From positions 1 to 36,091 of the forward strand of contig NZ_JAABQC010000017.1 of assembly GCF_011391645.1 (NCBI RefSeq): a DNA stretch of 36,091 nucleotides. Reading direction: 5' to 3'. This document shows positions 24,698 through 33,576 of the stretch, piece by piece. How positions within the stretch are numbered: the first letter of the stretch is position 1; every line of letters begins with the position of its first letter. A model generated the notes under the pieces. The model saw nothing but the letters and a program-made list of their open reading frames with translations, did no database searches and had not been told where the DNA came from. Position numbers and translations under genes: made by a program. The DNA is from Rhodoferax sp. GTDB taxonomy: Bacteria; Pseudomonadota; Gammaproteobacteria; Burkholderiales; Burkholderiaceae_C.

Positions 24698-26767
24698 ATG
24701 AACACACCCACCCCCGAATTTGCCAAACAAATGGCCAATGCCATCCGCATGCTCGCCGTTGACGCGGTTGAGAAAGCCAAGTCCGGCCATCCCGGCGCGC
24801 CCATGGGCATGGCCGACATTGCCGAAGTGCTGTGGCACCGGCACCTCAGCCACAACCCGGCCAACCCGCATTGGGCCAACCGCGACCGTTTTGTGCTCTC
24901 CAACGGCCACGGCTCGATGCTGATCTATGCCTTGTTGCACCTGACAGGGTATGACCTGCCGATGGAAGAGCTCAAAAACTTCCGGCAACTGCACAGCAAG
25001 ACCGCAGGTCATCCGGAATTTGCCATCACCCCCGGCGTGGAAACCACCACCGGGCCACTCGGTCAAGGCATCAGCAACGCGGTCGGCATGGCGCTGGCTG
25101 AAAAGCTGCTCGCCCAGGAGTTCAACAAGGCCGACGCCAGCATTGTTGACCACTTTACCTACGCCTTTTTGGGCGACGGCTGCCTGATGGAGGGCATCAG
25201 CCACGAAGCCTGTTCACTCGCTGGTACTCTGCGCTTGTCCAAACTGATCGGTTTTTATGACGACAACGGCATCAGCATTGACGGCCATGTCGAAGGCTGG
25301 TTCACCGACGACACGCCCAAGCGTTTTGAGGCTTACGGCTGGAACGTCATCGCCGCCGTGGATGGCCATGACCCAGCCGCCATTGACAGCGCCATCCTGG
25401 CCGCCAAGGCGCAGGCCGTGCTGTCAGATGGCAAGCCCACCCTGATTTGCTGCAAAACCGTGATCGGCCTGGGTTCGCCCAACAAGGCTGGCACTCATGA
25501 TGTGCATGGCGCAGCCCTGGGCGCCGCTGAAGTGGCTGCCACCCGCGAAGCGCTGGGCTGGACATCGGCCCCGTTCGAGATCCCGACTGACATTGCGGTC
25601 GCCTGGAATGCCGTATCACACGGCATTCTGGTTGAGCGCGCCTGGCGCGAGCGCTTTGAGGCCTACCGCAGCCAATTTCCAAAGGAAGCGGCTGAATTCG
25701 AGCGCCGCATGGCGGGTGACTTGTTGCCCGCGTTTGCCGAAAAGCTGCCCGAACTGCTGGCAGGAATCGCTGCCAACGCCACCGCGTTTGCCACCCGCAA
25801 GTCAAGCCAGAACGCGCTGGACGCGATTGCGCCGCTGGTGCCTGAATTCTTCGGTGGCAGCGCCGACCTGACCGGCTCCAACCTGACCAACTTCAAGGGC
25901 TGCGTCAAGGCCGGCCGTGACCAGTGGGGCAACCACATGAGCTACGGTGTGCGCGAATTCGGCATGGCCGCCATCATGAACGGCATCGCGCTGCATGGCG
26001 GCTACATCCCCTATGGCGGCACCTTCCTCACCTTTTCCGACTACAGCCGCAACGCGATCCGCATGGCCGCGCTGATGAAAATCCGTGTCATCCATGTGTT
26101 CACCCATGACAGCATTGGCCTGGGCGAAGATGGCCCGACGCACCAGAGCGTTGAGCACATTCCCAGCCTGCGCATCATTCCGGGGCTGGACGTGTGGCGT
26201 CCGGCCGATGGTCTGGAAACCGCCGTGGCCTGGGCCTGTGCCGTGCAACGCAGAGACGGCCCGAGCGCGCTGTGCCTGTCGCGCCAGAACTTGCCGCGCC
26301 TTGCCGACATCAGCCACGCCGACAAAATTCGCAAGGGTGGCTACATCCTGTCAGACATGCAGGGCGCGCGAGCAGCCATTGTGTCAACCGGTTCCGAACT
26401 GGAACTGGCCATGAAGGCGCAAGCCGCCCTGGCGGCTGAAGGCATTCCCACCCGGGTCGTGTCCATGCCCAGCACCAACGTGTTTGATCGCCAGACCGAG
26501 GCCTACCAGGAAATGGTGCTGCCCTTGAATTTGCCCACGGTGGCCATTGAGGCAGCACACCCCGACTTCTGGCGCAAATACGTGGGCCGCACCGGCGTTG
26601 TGATCGGCATGTCGACCTTCGGCGAATCGGCGCCGGCGCCCAAGCTCTACGCCCATTTCGGCATCACGTCCGAGCGGGTGGTGGAAGCGGTTGAGGTGCT
26701 GGTGCATCGCGCCGCCCATCGCCGCGCCGACGACTTGCCAGAAACCGTGGTTCCGGCCAGCAACTGA
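24698..26767 (+). CDS. tkt: Transketolase
   Basis: A 689-residue transketolase (CbbT). The TPP-binding motif is [18 protein letters not shown], with the N-terminal [21 protein letters not shown]. The pyrimidine-domain block [17 protein letters not shown] and C-terminal [10 protein letters not shown] are present. It transfers two-carbon units to regenerate pentose phosphates. Full length for the family, starting at ATG 24698. The next gene follows after a short gap. Confidence 0.96.
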   Translation: MNTPTPEFAKQMANAIRMLAVDAVEKAKSGHPGAPMGMADIAEVLWHRHLSHNPANPHWANRDRFVLSNGHGSMLIYALLHLTGYDLPMEELKNFRQLHSKTAGHPEFAITPGVETTTGPLGQGISNAVGMALAEKLLAQEFNKADASIVDHFTYAFLGDGCLMEGISHEACSLAGTLRLSKLIGFYDDNGISIDGHVEGWFTDDTPKRFEAYGWNVIAAVDGHDPAAIDSAILAAKAQAVLSDGKPTLICCKTVIGLGSPNKAGTHDVHGAALGAAEVAATREALGWTSAPFEIPTDIAVAWNAVSHGILVERAWRERFEAYRSQFPKEAAEFERRMAGDLLPAFAEKLPELLAGIAANATAFATRKSSQNALDAIAPLVPEFFGGSADLTGSNLTNFKGCVKAGRDQWGNHMSYGVREFGMAAIMNGIALHGGYIPYGGTFLTFSDYSRNAIRMAALMKIRVIHVFTHDSIGLGEDGPTHQSVEHIPSLRIIPGLDVWRPADGLETAVAWACAVQRRDGPSALCLSRQNLPRLADISHADKIRKGGYILSDMQGARAAIVSTGSELELAMKAQAALAAEGIPTRVVSMPSTNVFDRQTEAYQEMVLPLNLPTVAIEAAHPDFWRKYVGRTGVVIGMSTFGESAPAPKLYAHFGITSERVVEAVEVLVHRAAHRRADDLPETVVPASN

Positions 26768-26781
26768 AAGGTGTGTTGAAC

Positions 26782-27471
26782 ATGTCTACGCGCGCTTTTG
26801 ACCTGATGCTGTTTGATTTGGATGGCACGCTGGTGGAGACCGCGCCCGAAATCATGGACGCAGTGAACGATGTCCTGAGCCACTTTAACCTGTCGCTGGT
26901 ATCGCAGCAGCAGGTCAACGACTGGATCGGACACGGCACGCTGTCGTTGCTGGTGCAAGCGGTGGCAGACCGCAGCGGCCAGTCAGTTGAGGCGGTGCGC
27001 AGCGGCGAGTTGCTGCGCCAGATGCTGCCGGTCTACGACGGCTTTTACCAGCAGCGCTGCGGCACCCGCAGCCACCTCTATCCGCATGTGCGCGAAACCC
27101 TGCTGGCCTTGCGCGCCCAGGGTGTCAAACTGGCGGTGGTGACCAACAAGGAAAGCCGCTACACCAAGGTGGTGATGGATGTGCACCAGTTGGGTCCGAT
27201 GTTTGACGCCGTGGTCAGTGGTGACACTTTTCCCGCCAAGAAGCCGGATCCGGCCGGTGTGCTGCATTGCCTGGCACAGTTTGGTGTGACTGCAGACCGG
27301 ACCCTGTTTGTCGGTGACTCCAGCATTGATGCTGCCACCGCGCGCAACGCCGGTGTGCCCGTCTGGTTGCTGCCCTACGGCTACAACATGGGCCAGCCCA
27401 TTGAAGCCTGCGCACCGGACCGGGTGATTGCAGATTTTTCATCATTGCCGGGTTCTGACTTCGGGACTTGA
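26782..27471 (+). CDS. gph: Phosphoglycolate phosphatase
   Basis: A 229-residue HAD phosphatase (CbbZ). ATG 26782 has AAAGGTG 8 bases upstream and is preferred over GTG 26773. Motifs: LFDLDGTLVETAPEI (nucleophile), VVTNKESRYT, KKPDPAGVL and FVGDSSID. It clears 2-phosphoglycolate made by RuBisCO oxygenation, which is significant with a low-specificity form II enzyme. It lies between tkt and pgk. Confidence 0.92.
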   Translation: MSTRAFDLMLFDLDGTLVETAPEIMDAVNDVLSHFNLSLVSQQQVNDWIGHGTLSLLVQAVADRSGQSVEAVRSGELLRQMLPVYDGFYQQRCGTRSHLYPHVRETLLALRAQGVKLAVVTNKESRYTKVVMDVHQLGPMFDAVVSGDTFPAKKPDPAGVLHCLAQFGVTADRTLFVGDSSIDAATARNAGVPVWLLPYGYNMGQPIEACAPDRVIADFSSLPGSDFGT

Positions 27472-27546
27472 CAAATAGCCGTCTGCATCTGAGCCCCCAC
27501 TGATTTTTGGATTGAAAATGGAGCCTTAACAAGGAGTGAGTTCACC

Positions 27547-28740
27547 ATGAAAGTTTTACGTTTTGCCGATGTGATTGCCAGCGGTTTTGCAACGGGCAAG
27601 CGGGTCTTTATCCGCGCCGACCTCAACGTGCCGCAGGACGATGCAGGCAACATCACCGAAGACACCCGCATCCGCGCCAGTGTGCCCTGCATTCAAATGG
27701 CGCTCGCCGCAGGGGCTGCCGTGATGGTCACCAGCCACCTGGGCCGCCCGACCGAGGGCGCCTTCAAACCCGAAGACTCGCTGGCGCCAGTGGCCAAACG
27801 ACTGGGCGAACTGCTGGGCCGCGAGGTGCCGCTGGTGGCCAACTGGGTCGACGGCGTGACTGTGGCGCCTGGCCAGATCGTGCTGCTGGAAAACTGCCGC
27901 GTCAACGTGGGCGAAAAGAAGAATGCCCCTGAACTCGCCAAAAAACTCGCCGCCCTGTGTGACGTGTTTGTGCACGACGCCTTTGGCACCGCGCACCGCG
28001 CTGAGGGCACCACCTACGGCATTGCCCAGTTTGCGCCAATTGCCTGCGCCGGCCCGCTGCTGGCAGCCGAGATTGATGCCATCAACAAGGCACTGGCCGA
28101 CCCCAAGCGCCCGCTGGTGGCCATCGTGGCGGGCTCAAAGGTGTCGAGCAAGCTGACCATTTTGCAGGCGCTGGCGAAAAACGTCGACCAACTCATTGTG
28201 GGCGGCGGCATTGCCAACACCTTCATGCTCGCGTCAGGCTTGAGCATTGGCAAGAGCCTGGCCGAGCCGGGTTTGCTGGACGACGCCAAGGCTGTGATCG
28301 CCGCCATGAAGGCGCGCGGCGCTGAAGTGCCGATTCCGACCGACGTGGTCACCGCCAAAACCTTTGCCGCCGATGCCGTGGCCACCGTCAAGGAAGCTTC
28401 TGAGGTGGCGGAAGACGACCTGATTCTGGACATTGGCCCGGTTACGGCGGCCAAGCTGGCCGAGCAGCTCAAAAAGGCCGGCACCATTGTGTGGAACGGT
28501 CCGGTGGGAGTGTTCGAGTTTGCGGCTTTTGAGAACGGCACCAAGGTCATTGCGCACGCCATTGCCGAGTCGTCAGCCTTCAGCATTGCCGGCGGCGGCG
28601 ACACGCTGGCGGCCATTGCCAAATACGGCATTGAAAAGGACATCGGCTACATCAGCACCGGCGGCGGCGCCTTCTTGGAAGTGCTGGAAGGCAAAACCCT
28701 GCCCGCGTTCGAGATTTTGCAAAAACGCGCCGCGGGCTAG
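27547..28740 (+). CDS. pgk: Phosphoglycerate kinase
   Basis: A 397-residue phosphoglycerate kinase (CbbK). Signatures: [43 protein letters not shown] and the ATP-binding GGGDTLAAI near the C-terminus. AAGGAG precedes the ATG. It phosphorylates the 3-phosphoglycerate made by RuBisCO. No gap gene (glyceraldehyde-3-phosphate dehydrogenase) and no pyruvate kinase lie beside it, so gap must be elsewhere in the genome. Confidence 0.96.
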   Translation: MKVLRFADVIASGFATGKRVFIRADLNVPQDDAGNITEDTRIRASVPCIQMALAAGAAVMVTSHLGRPTEGAFKPEDSLAPVAKRLGELLGREVPLVANWVDGVTVAPGQIVLLENCRVNVGEKKNAPELAKKLAALCDVFVHDAFGTAHRAEGTTYGIAQFAPIACAGPLLAAEIDAINKALADPKRPLVAIVAGSKVSSKLTILQALAKNVDQLIVGGGIANTFMLASGLSIGKSLAEPGLLDDAKAVIAAMKARGAEVPIPTDVVTAKTFAADAVATVKEASEVAEDDLILDIGPVTAAKLAEQLKKAGTIVWNGPVGVFEFAAFENGTKVIAHAIAESSAFSIAGGGDTLAAIAKYGIEKDIGYISTGGGAFLEVLEGKTLPAFEILQKRAAG

Positions 28741-28753
28741 ATTTCCTGAGTTT

Positions 28754-28800
28754 CGTGGGATCGGCTTGAGTCGACCTGGCAGACTGGAGTCTGCCCCACG
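28754..28800. repeat. REP-like repeat between pgk and fba
   Basis: CGTGGG..GAGTCGACC and GGCAGACTGGAGTCTGCCCCACG resemble the reverse complement of the repeat at 14473-14524, at roughly four bases in five. The stem is less perfect here. It is followed by a small CGGGC/GCCCG hairpin. The gap otherwise has no gene. Confidence 0.65.
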
Positions 28801-28891
28801 GGCCCAAAGCCCGCCTAAATCATTCCCTACCAACTCACGCATCCAGTGCGTGGGCCGGAGTTCATTTTTCTAAAACCAACCGGAGATCACC

Positions 28892-29929
28892 ATGGCCTTT
28901 GTTTCCCTTCGTCAAATGCTCGACCACGCTGCCGAAAACGGCTACGGCGTGCCCGCCTTCAACGTCAACAATCTGGAGCAAATCCAGGCCATCATGGAGG
29001 CCGCTGCGGCCACCGACAGCCCGGTGATCCTGCAGGCTTCTGCCGGTGCCCGCAAGTATGCCGGTGAGGCCTACCTGCGCCATATGGTGCTGGCCGCGGT
29101 CGAGTCTTACCCCGACATTCCGGTGGTGATGCACCAGGACCACGGCACCACCGCTGCGGTTTGCCAGCAGTCGATCCGCTCGGGTTTCACCAGTGTGATG
29201 ATGGACGGCTCGCTGATGGGAGACGGAAAAACTCCGTCCAGCTACGAGTACAACGTCGACATCACCCGCAAGGTGTGCGAGATGTCGCACGCCGTGGGCG
29301 TGTCGGTGGAGGGTGAGTTGGGCTGCTTGGGCAGTCTGGAAACTGGCGACGCCGGTGAAGAAGACGGCATTGGCGCCGAAGGCAAGCTCAGCCATGAGCA
29401 AATGCTGACCGACCCGGTGCAGGCCAAGGACTTTGTAGAAAAAACCGGTGTGGACGCGCTTGCCATTGCCATCGGCACCAGCCACGGCGCCTACAAGTTC
29501 ACCCGCAAGCCCACCGGTGACATTCTGGCGATTGACCGCATTGCCCAAATCCACGCGCAAATTCCCAACACCCACCTGGTGATGCACGGCTCAAGCTCGG
29601 TGCCGCAGGAGTGGCTGGCCATCATTCGCCAGTACGGCGGCGACCTGAAAGAAACCTATGGTGTGCCGGTGGAAGAAATCCAGCGCGGCATCAAGAGCGG
29701 TGTGCGCAAGGTCAACATCGACACTGACATCCGCCTGGCCATGACCGGCGCCATGCGCCAGAGTTTTGCCCAAAACCCGAGCGAATTCGACCCGCGCAAA
29801 TCACTGATTGCCGCCCGCAAGGCCGCCATGGGCATTTGCAAACTGCGCTTTGAAGCCTTTGGCTGCGCCGGCATGGGCAGCAAGATCAAGCCGATTCACC
29901 TGGATGTGATGGCGGCGCGTTACCTTTGA
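28892..29929 (+). CDS. fba: Class II fructose-bisphosphate aldolase
   Basis: A 345-residue zinc-dependent aldolase of the Calvin-cycle subtype (CbbA). Motifs: [28 protein letters not shown] (zinc His and catalytic Asp), [21 protein letters not shown] and [10 protein letters not shown]. It condenses triose phosphates to fructose bisphosphate and probably also forms sedoheptulose bisphosphate. Last gene of the operon; the stop is 19 bases from a convergent gene. Confidence 0.96.
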   Translation: MAFVSLRQMLDHAAENGYGVPAFNVNNLEQIQAIMEAAAATDSPVILQASAGARKYAGEAYLRHMVLAAVESYPDIPVVMHQDHGTTAAVCQQSIRSGFTSVMMDGSLMGDGKTPSSYEYNVDITRKVCEMSHAVGVSVEGELGCLGSLETGDAGEEDGIGAEGKLSHEQMLTDPVQAKDFVEKTGVDALAIAIGTSHGAYKFTRKPTGDILAIDRIAQIHAQIPNTHLVMHGSSSVPQEWLAIIRQYGGDLKETYGVPVEEIQRGIKSGVRKVNIDTDIRLAMTGAMRQSFAQNPSEFDPRKSLIAARKAAMGICKLRFEAFGCAGMGSKIKPIHLDVMAARYL

Positions 29930-29951
29930 CCAAGTCGTTCCCTCGTGGTCA
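29927..29951. terminator. Weak hairpin between convergent fba and DUF1499 gene
   Basis: TGACCA-N13-TGGTCA straddles the fba stop codon. It has no U tract, so it is at best a weak bidirectional stop. Confidence 0.25.
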
Positions 29952-30437
29952 GGGCTGTTTGACTGGCGCCAAGTTTGATTGCCGCAGGCCCTCAAAGCGC
30001 TCGGCGAATGCCGTCATGCGCGCGCGGTTCTTGCCAAAATCATAGCGTCCCAACAGGGATTGCGAGCGGAAATTGATCCGGCCGGACTCGGCATCCAGCA
30101 CAAAATCGACCTGGTCCCTGAACCCCAAAGGTGTGGTGAAGATCACCTCCAGCCAGACCGGGTCGCTGCGCACAATGGCCGCCTCAGGGTGGCTGACAAG
30201 GGTGGCGCGCAGCATGGCCATTGCTTGCGCGGCATCGCCGGCATAACGCAGCGCTGGCAGGCCGCTGCCGCCCAGCGAATTGACGCAATTGCTGCTGCGG
30301 GGGCAACTCAAGTCGGTGGGATGCGCATCGGGCCCGAGCCTGATTTCCGGGCCAGCGTCCTGTGCCGCACAAGATGCGAGCACAAGCGCGACCAGCGCAA
30401 TGGTGGCTTTGCTCAGGCGGTCAGGTTTGCTCAGCAT
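29949..30437 (-). CDS. DUF1499-family lipoprotein
   Basis: A 162-residue protein with a signal peptide ending in a lipobox (VLASC, C23). The DUF1499 pattern follows: LSCPRSSNCVNS, then IVRSDPVWLEVIFTTPLGFRDQVDFVLD and INFRSQSLLGRYDFGKNRARM. It is probably anchored in the outer membrane. Function of the family is unknown. The start overlaps the end of the upstream small secreted protein by 7 bases, so the two form an operon. This family often appears as a stand-alone gene in Proteobacteria. Confidence 0.82.
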   Translation of the reverse strand: MLSKPDRLSKATIALVALVLASCAAQDAGPEIRLGPDAHPTDLSCPRSSNCVNSLGGSGLPALRYAGDAAQAMAMLRATLVSHPEAAIVRSDPVWLEVIFTTPLGFRDQVDFVLDAESGRINFRSQSLLGRYDFGKNRARMTAFAERFEGLRQSNLAPVKQP

Positions 30438-30802
30438 GGGTAGGCCTGTTTCAGTGCATTCGTCATGACCAGGGGCACCGGCATGTCGGCTTCATAGACA
30501 TCCGCGTGGCGTTGACGCTCGGCGTCATACAAATTCCGCGCCATGCTGGGCTCAAGGTCACGCCCTTTTGGGCAGACGACGGCCTTGGCGCCGTTGCGGG
30601 CAACATGCAGATGCGCCTCAAGCGCGCCTTCCATGACGCCGATCAGGTAATAGTTGGCGTGGTTTTCGCCTTGTTGGTTGGTCATTTCAAGCGCCTGCAA
30701 CTCGCGCAGGCTCATTGCGCAGGCCTGGCCGGCCAACAAGGTGCCTGTCAGTGCAAGCGCCCCGGTTATTAACCAGGTGCTCGGCATGGGGGAGTAATTC
30801 AT
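30431..30802 (-). CDS. Small secreted protein, Rap1a/Tai-like
   Basis: From ATG 30802 the product is about 123 residues, with a signal peptide (STWLITGALALTGTLLAGQACA). The mature part has YYLIGVMEGALEA, a central VCPKG and a C-terminal NALKQAYPC. This loosely resembles the Rap1a/Tai immunity-protein fold (conserved G-D/E segment, two Cys, terminal Cys), but I am not certain. The longer start at 30832 lacks a ribosome site; so do the others, so the start is open. It is followed, overlapping, by the DUF1499 lipoprotein gene. Confidence 0.6.
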   Translation of the reverse strand: MNYSPMPSTWLITGALALTGTLLAGQACAMSLRELQALEMTNQQGENHANYYLIGVMEGALEAHLHVARNGAKAVVCPKGRDLEPSMARNLYDAERQRHADVYEADMPVPLVMTNALKQAYPC

Positions 30803-31112
30803 GTGTGCATGATGGCATGTTTGATTCCCCATTTTTGCTTGAGGCGCATTTCCGTATCGCCAGCGTGGACTTGTACCCTAACAGATACCGGGCAGCCAGG
30901 GTTTGGCAACGTGCAATCCGGGGTGTGCCTCTGGCTGGTGATGACTGGCGCCGGTCGCCAAAGCTTCGGGTAAAACCGCGACGAGCGCGCCGCTGTGGCA
31001 ACTTGGCCAACGCTGATCCTCCCGACGGGCTGGAAGACACGCAGGTCCTGATACGATTGAATGTCAGTATGTTCCTGACGACACTCATTCACCACGCAAC
31101 AGAGGATTGGCA
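30803..31112. other. Intergenic region upstream of the Usp gene
   Basis: About 310 bases between divergent genes. Overlapping ORFs here show no family features. No convincing promoter or repeat was recognised, though it must hold promoters in both directions. Confidence 0.4.
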
Positions 31113-31547
31113 ATGTACAAAACGATCGTATTGGCGTATGACGGTTCCAGTGCCGGGCAAAAGGCCCTTCTCGATTGCAAGGACCTTGCCCTGTGGAATC
31201 AATCGGTGCTTTGGCTTGTGGCGGTCATGCCCTACAACATCAATCTGGTCACCATGGAGGGCGGCTTTCCCGCACCGGATCTTGAGCAAAGGAACAAAGC
31301 CGAATTTCAGCAGATCCTTGCCGATGGACTGCATCGCCTGGAAGAGGCCGGCTACGCGGCCACCGGAGAACTGCTCGCGGGTGACGCGGTCCAGGAGATC
31401 ACCCGGTTCGCGCGCAAAGTCAATGCCGACCTGATTGTGGTCGGACACAAACACGTCGAGGGCTGGGCCCGGTGGTGGAGCGGGTCTATTTCGGGCGCTT
31501 TGGTGGAGCATTCGCCTTGCAGCGTTTTCTGCGTCGTCACGCAATAG
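31113..31547 (+). CDS. Universal stress protein (UspA family)
   Basis: A 144-residue single-domain Usp. The N-terminal strand MYKTIVLAYDGSSAGQKAL has the nucleotide-contacting Asp. The C-terminal VVGHKHVEGWARWWSGSISGALVEHSPCSVFCV resembles the ATP-binding loop (G-x9-GS), with the first glycine pattern somewhat altered. ATG 31113 has AGAGGA 6 bases upstream; the TTG at 31107 is rejected. It is likely induced under energy stress. The neighbouring PPK2 gene also fits energy homeostasis. Confidence 0.87.
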   Translation: MYKTIVLAYDGSSAGQKALLDCKDLALWNQSVLWLVAVMPYNINLVTMEGGFPAPDLEQRNKAEFQQILADGLHRLEEAGYAATGELLAGDAVQEITRFARKVNADLIVVGHKHVEGWARWWSGSISGALVEHSPCSVFCVVTQ

Positions 31548-31677
31548 GGTGTTCGTTTTCAGACCTTCAGCAGATTGACTGGGAAACATTGGAAAACTGT
31601 CTGTGGTAGTCAGCCAGGCCATGATCCGATCCCGGGTTGGTCAACCAGGCTTGGGCAAGGGATGGTAGTATTTGCCG

Positions 31678-32466
31678 ATGAGCAAGACAAAAAATGGTAA
31701 GTCCGGCAAGCTGGGCAAGAGCGAGTACTACGAGCTGCTGGCGCCGCTGCAGCAGGAGCTGAACGACGTGGCGCGCTGGCTGCAGCACACGGGCAAGCGG
31801 CTGGCCGTGGTCGTCGAGGGCCGTGACACGGCGGGCAAGGGTGGCGTGATTTCGGCTTTGGCGGAGACGCTCAATCCGCGCCACTGCCGCACCGTGGCGC
31901 TGGCCAAGCCGAGCGAGCGCGAAACCACGCAGTGGTACTTTCAACGTTATGTGCCGCATTTGCCGGCTGCTGGTGAAATTGTGCTTTTTGATCGCAGCTG
32001 GTACAACCGCGCCGGTGTTGAAACCGTCATGGGTTTCTGCACCGAACCCCAGACCCAGGCCTTTCTCAAGCAGGCCCCGGTGTTCGAGAGTCTTCTGGTG
32101 GACGACGGCATCCTGCTACACAAGTATTGGCTGACCGTCGACCAGGATAAGCAGGAAGAGCGCTTTGCTGAACGACTGGCAGATCCGCTCAAGCGCTGGA
32201 AACTCAGTCCGATCGACCTTCAGGCGCGCGAAAAGTATGCCCAGTACGGGCTGGCACGCGATGCCATGCTCAAGGCCACGCACAAGCCAAAAGCACCTTG
32301 GGTGCTGGTTGACTTCAACGACCAGCGGCAGGGCCGGCTCAACCTGATCCGCCACCTGCTCGACCATATTCCGGAAAGAAAAGTGCCAGAAGTCTTGTTC
32401 GAGTTTCCGCCCCTTGGCCATGAACCGCTGCGTGAGCAGTTTGGCGCACTCCCCAAGCCGATCTGA
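31678..32466 (+). CDS. ppk2: PPK2-family polyphosphate kinase
   Basis: A 262-residue protein of the polyphosphate kinase 2 family. Walker A is VVVEGRDTAGKGGVISAL and Walker B is VLFDRSWYNRAGVE, with YFQRYVPHLPAAGE between and an Arg-rich lid (RFAERLADPLKRWKLSPIDLQAREKY). PPK2 enzymes use polyphosphate to rephosphorylate nucleoside mono- or diphosphates. AAGGGAT lies 8 bases before an in-frame TTG at 31672, so translation may begin there, two codons earlier. Substrate class cannot be set from sequence alone. It converges with the LysR gene 4 bases later. Confidence 0.92.
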   Translation: MSKTKNGKSGKLGKSEYYELLAPLQQELNDVARWLQHTGKRLAVVVEGRDTAGKGGVISALAETLNPRHCRTVALAKPSERETTQWYFQRYVPHLPAAGEIVLFDRSWYNRAGVETVMGFCTEPQTQAFLKQAPVFESLLVDDGILLHKYWLTVDQDKQEERFAERLADPLKRWKLSPIDLQAREKYAQYGLARDAMLKATHKPKAPWVLVDFNDQRQGRLNLIRHLLDHIPERKVPEVLFEFPPLGHEPLREQFGALPKPI

Positions 32467-32470
32467 CGAT

Positions 32471-33442
32471 TCACCCGCTGGCGCCGCAGGGAGCCAATCC
32501 GCCATACATGCTTGAGGCCACTTTGCGGATAGCCTTTAGCAGCAGGTTGGCGCCGGGCGTCAGCACATGGTCCGAGCGCATGATGAGGCCATAGCTGTCC
32601 ATGTTGCAGGGTAGTTCAACCGGCAAGATCGACAGTTCGCCGGATGCTGCGTAATAGCGGGCGACCTCCAGTGGCATCAGGTGCAAAAAATCGGTCTGTT
32701 GCAGCAATGCCTTGATCACCGACATGGCGGTGGTCTCGATCACGTTGATCGGTGCCACCAGGCCATGGCGTCTGAACAGCATGTCGAACTGGTGGCGCAA
32801 GATGCTGCCCCTGGGCGACAGAATCCAGCACTTGCTGCTGAGGTCTTGCAGCGTAAGTGCACTGTGCTGCAGCAGCGGGTGGCCAAGGCGCACCACCGCA
32901 CATTCGGTCTCTTCTGACAAGTCTTGGTAGACCAGGTTCTGGTCCTCCTCTTGTGCCGGAATACGCGCGATCAAAAAATCGAGCCGGCCTCGCTTGAGCC
33001 CGTCCACCAGCACATCACTGGTGCCCACTTCGACACCAATGCTCAAGTGTGGAGCCTCGGCTTTGGTGGCGGCGATGGCCTGTGGCACCAGTGTCATCGA
33101 CGGCGTCAGGATGACACCCAGATTGACCTGCCCGGACAAGCCGGCTTGTAACGCCGTTATGGCGCTCTGGCCTTGCGCCAGGTTGTCCAGCGCCATGCGG
33201 ACGTGGCGCGTGAGCGTTTCGCCATAGACCGTGGGCCGCATGCCCCTGGGCAGGCGCTCAAACAATGCCACGCCAAACAGGTCTTCCATGTCCTTGAGCA
33301 TTTTCGATGCGGCTGGCTGGCTCATGTGTGTTGCCAGCGCGGCCTGGTGCAGGTTGCGTGATTCGTCGATGGCCATCAGCAAGGCCATCTGGCGGGTCTT
33401 GAGTTGGTGGTGGGGCCGCCGTGGGGCAGGGTTCTCTTCCAT
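32471..33442 (-). CDS. LysR-family regulator of the adjacent dehydratase
   Basis: A 323-residue LysR-type protein with N-terminal HTH NLHQAALATHMSQPAASKMLKDMEDLFG and a periplasmic-binding-protein-like effector domain. The N-terminal MEENPAPRRPHHQLKTRQMALLMAIDESRNL resembles the GbpR-like branch that controls sugar and aromatic catabolism. It diverges from the IlvD/Edd gene over a 134-base gap containing a perfect inverted repeat. It probably regulates that gene in response to the substrate. Specific ligand unknown. Confidence 0.88.
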   Translation of the reverse strand: MEENPAPRRPHHQLKTRQMALLMAIDESRNLHQAALATHMSQPAASKMLKDMEDLFGVALFERLPRGMRPTVYGETLTRHVRMALDNLAQGQSAITALQAGLSGQVNLGVILTPSMTLVPQAIAATKAEAPHLSIGVEVGTSDVLVDGLKRGRLDFLIARIPAQEEDQNLVYQDLSEETECAVVRLGHPLLQHSALTLQDLSSKCWILSPRGSILRHQFDMLFRRHGLVAPINVIETTAMSVIKALLQQTDFLHLMPLEVARYYAASGELSILPVELPCNMDSYGLIMRSDHVLTPGANLLLKAIRKVASSMYGGLAPCGASG

Positions 33443-33467
33443 GGTGAGCGCGTCCAGACCGTAAGGA

Positions 33468-33489
33468 TTGATATAAAAAAGTATATCAA
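33468..33489. promoter_or_regulatory. Inverted repeat, likely LysR operator
   Basis: TTGATATA and TATATCAA are perfect 8-bp arms with a 6-base spacer, between the divergent LysR and dehydratase genes. The T-N11-A spacing within it suits LysR-type binding. Confidence 0.55.
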
Positions 33490-33507
33490 AAGATCAGAAA
33501 TATTCAC

Positions 33508-33536
33508 TTGTTTTGTATGGATCAAGCGCCTACGAT
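33508..33536 (+). promoter_or_regulatory. Promoter of the dehydratase gene
   Basis: TTGTTT (33508-33513) and TACGAT (33531-33536) are 17 bases apart, 41 bases upstream of the ATG and downstream of the inverted repeat. A moderately weak sigma70 promoter, as expected for an activated gene. Confidence 0.5.
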
Positions 33537-33576
33537 GCGGCCACTCATGATTTTCCGTTGATTTGAAAGACGCCTT

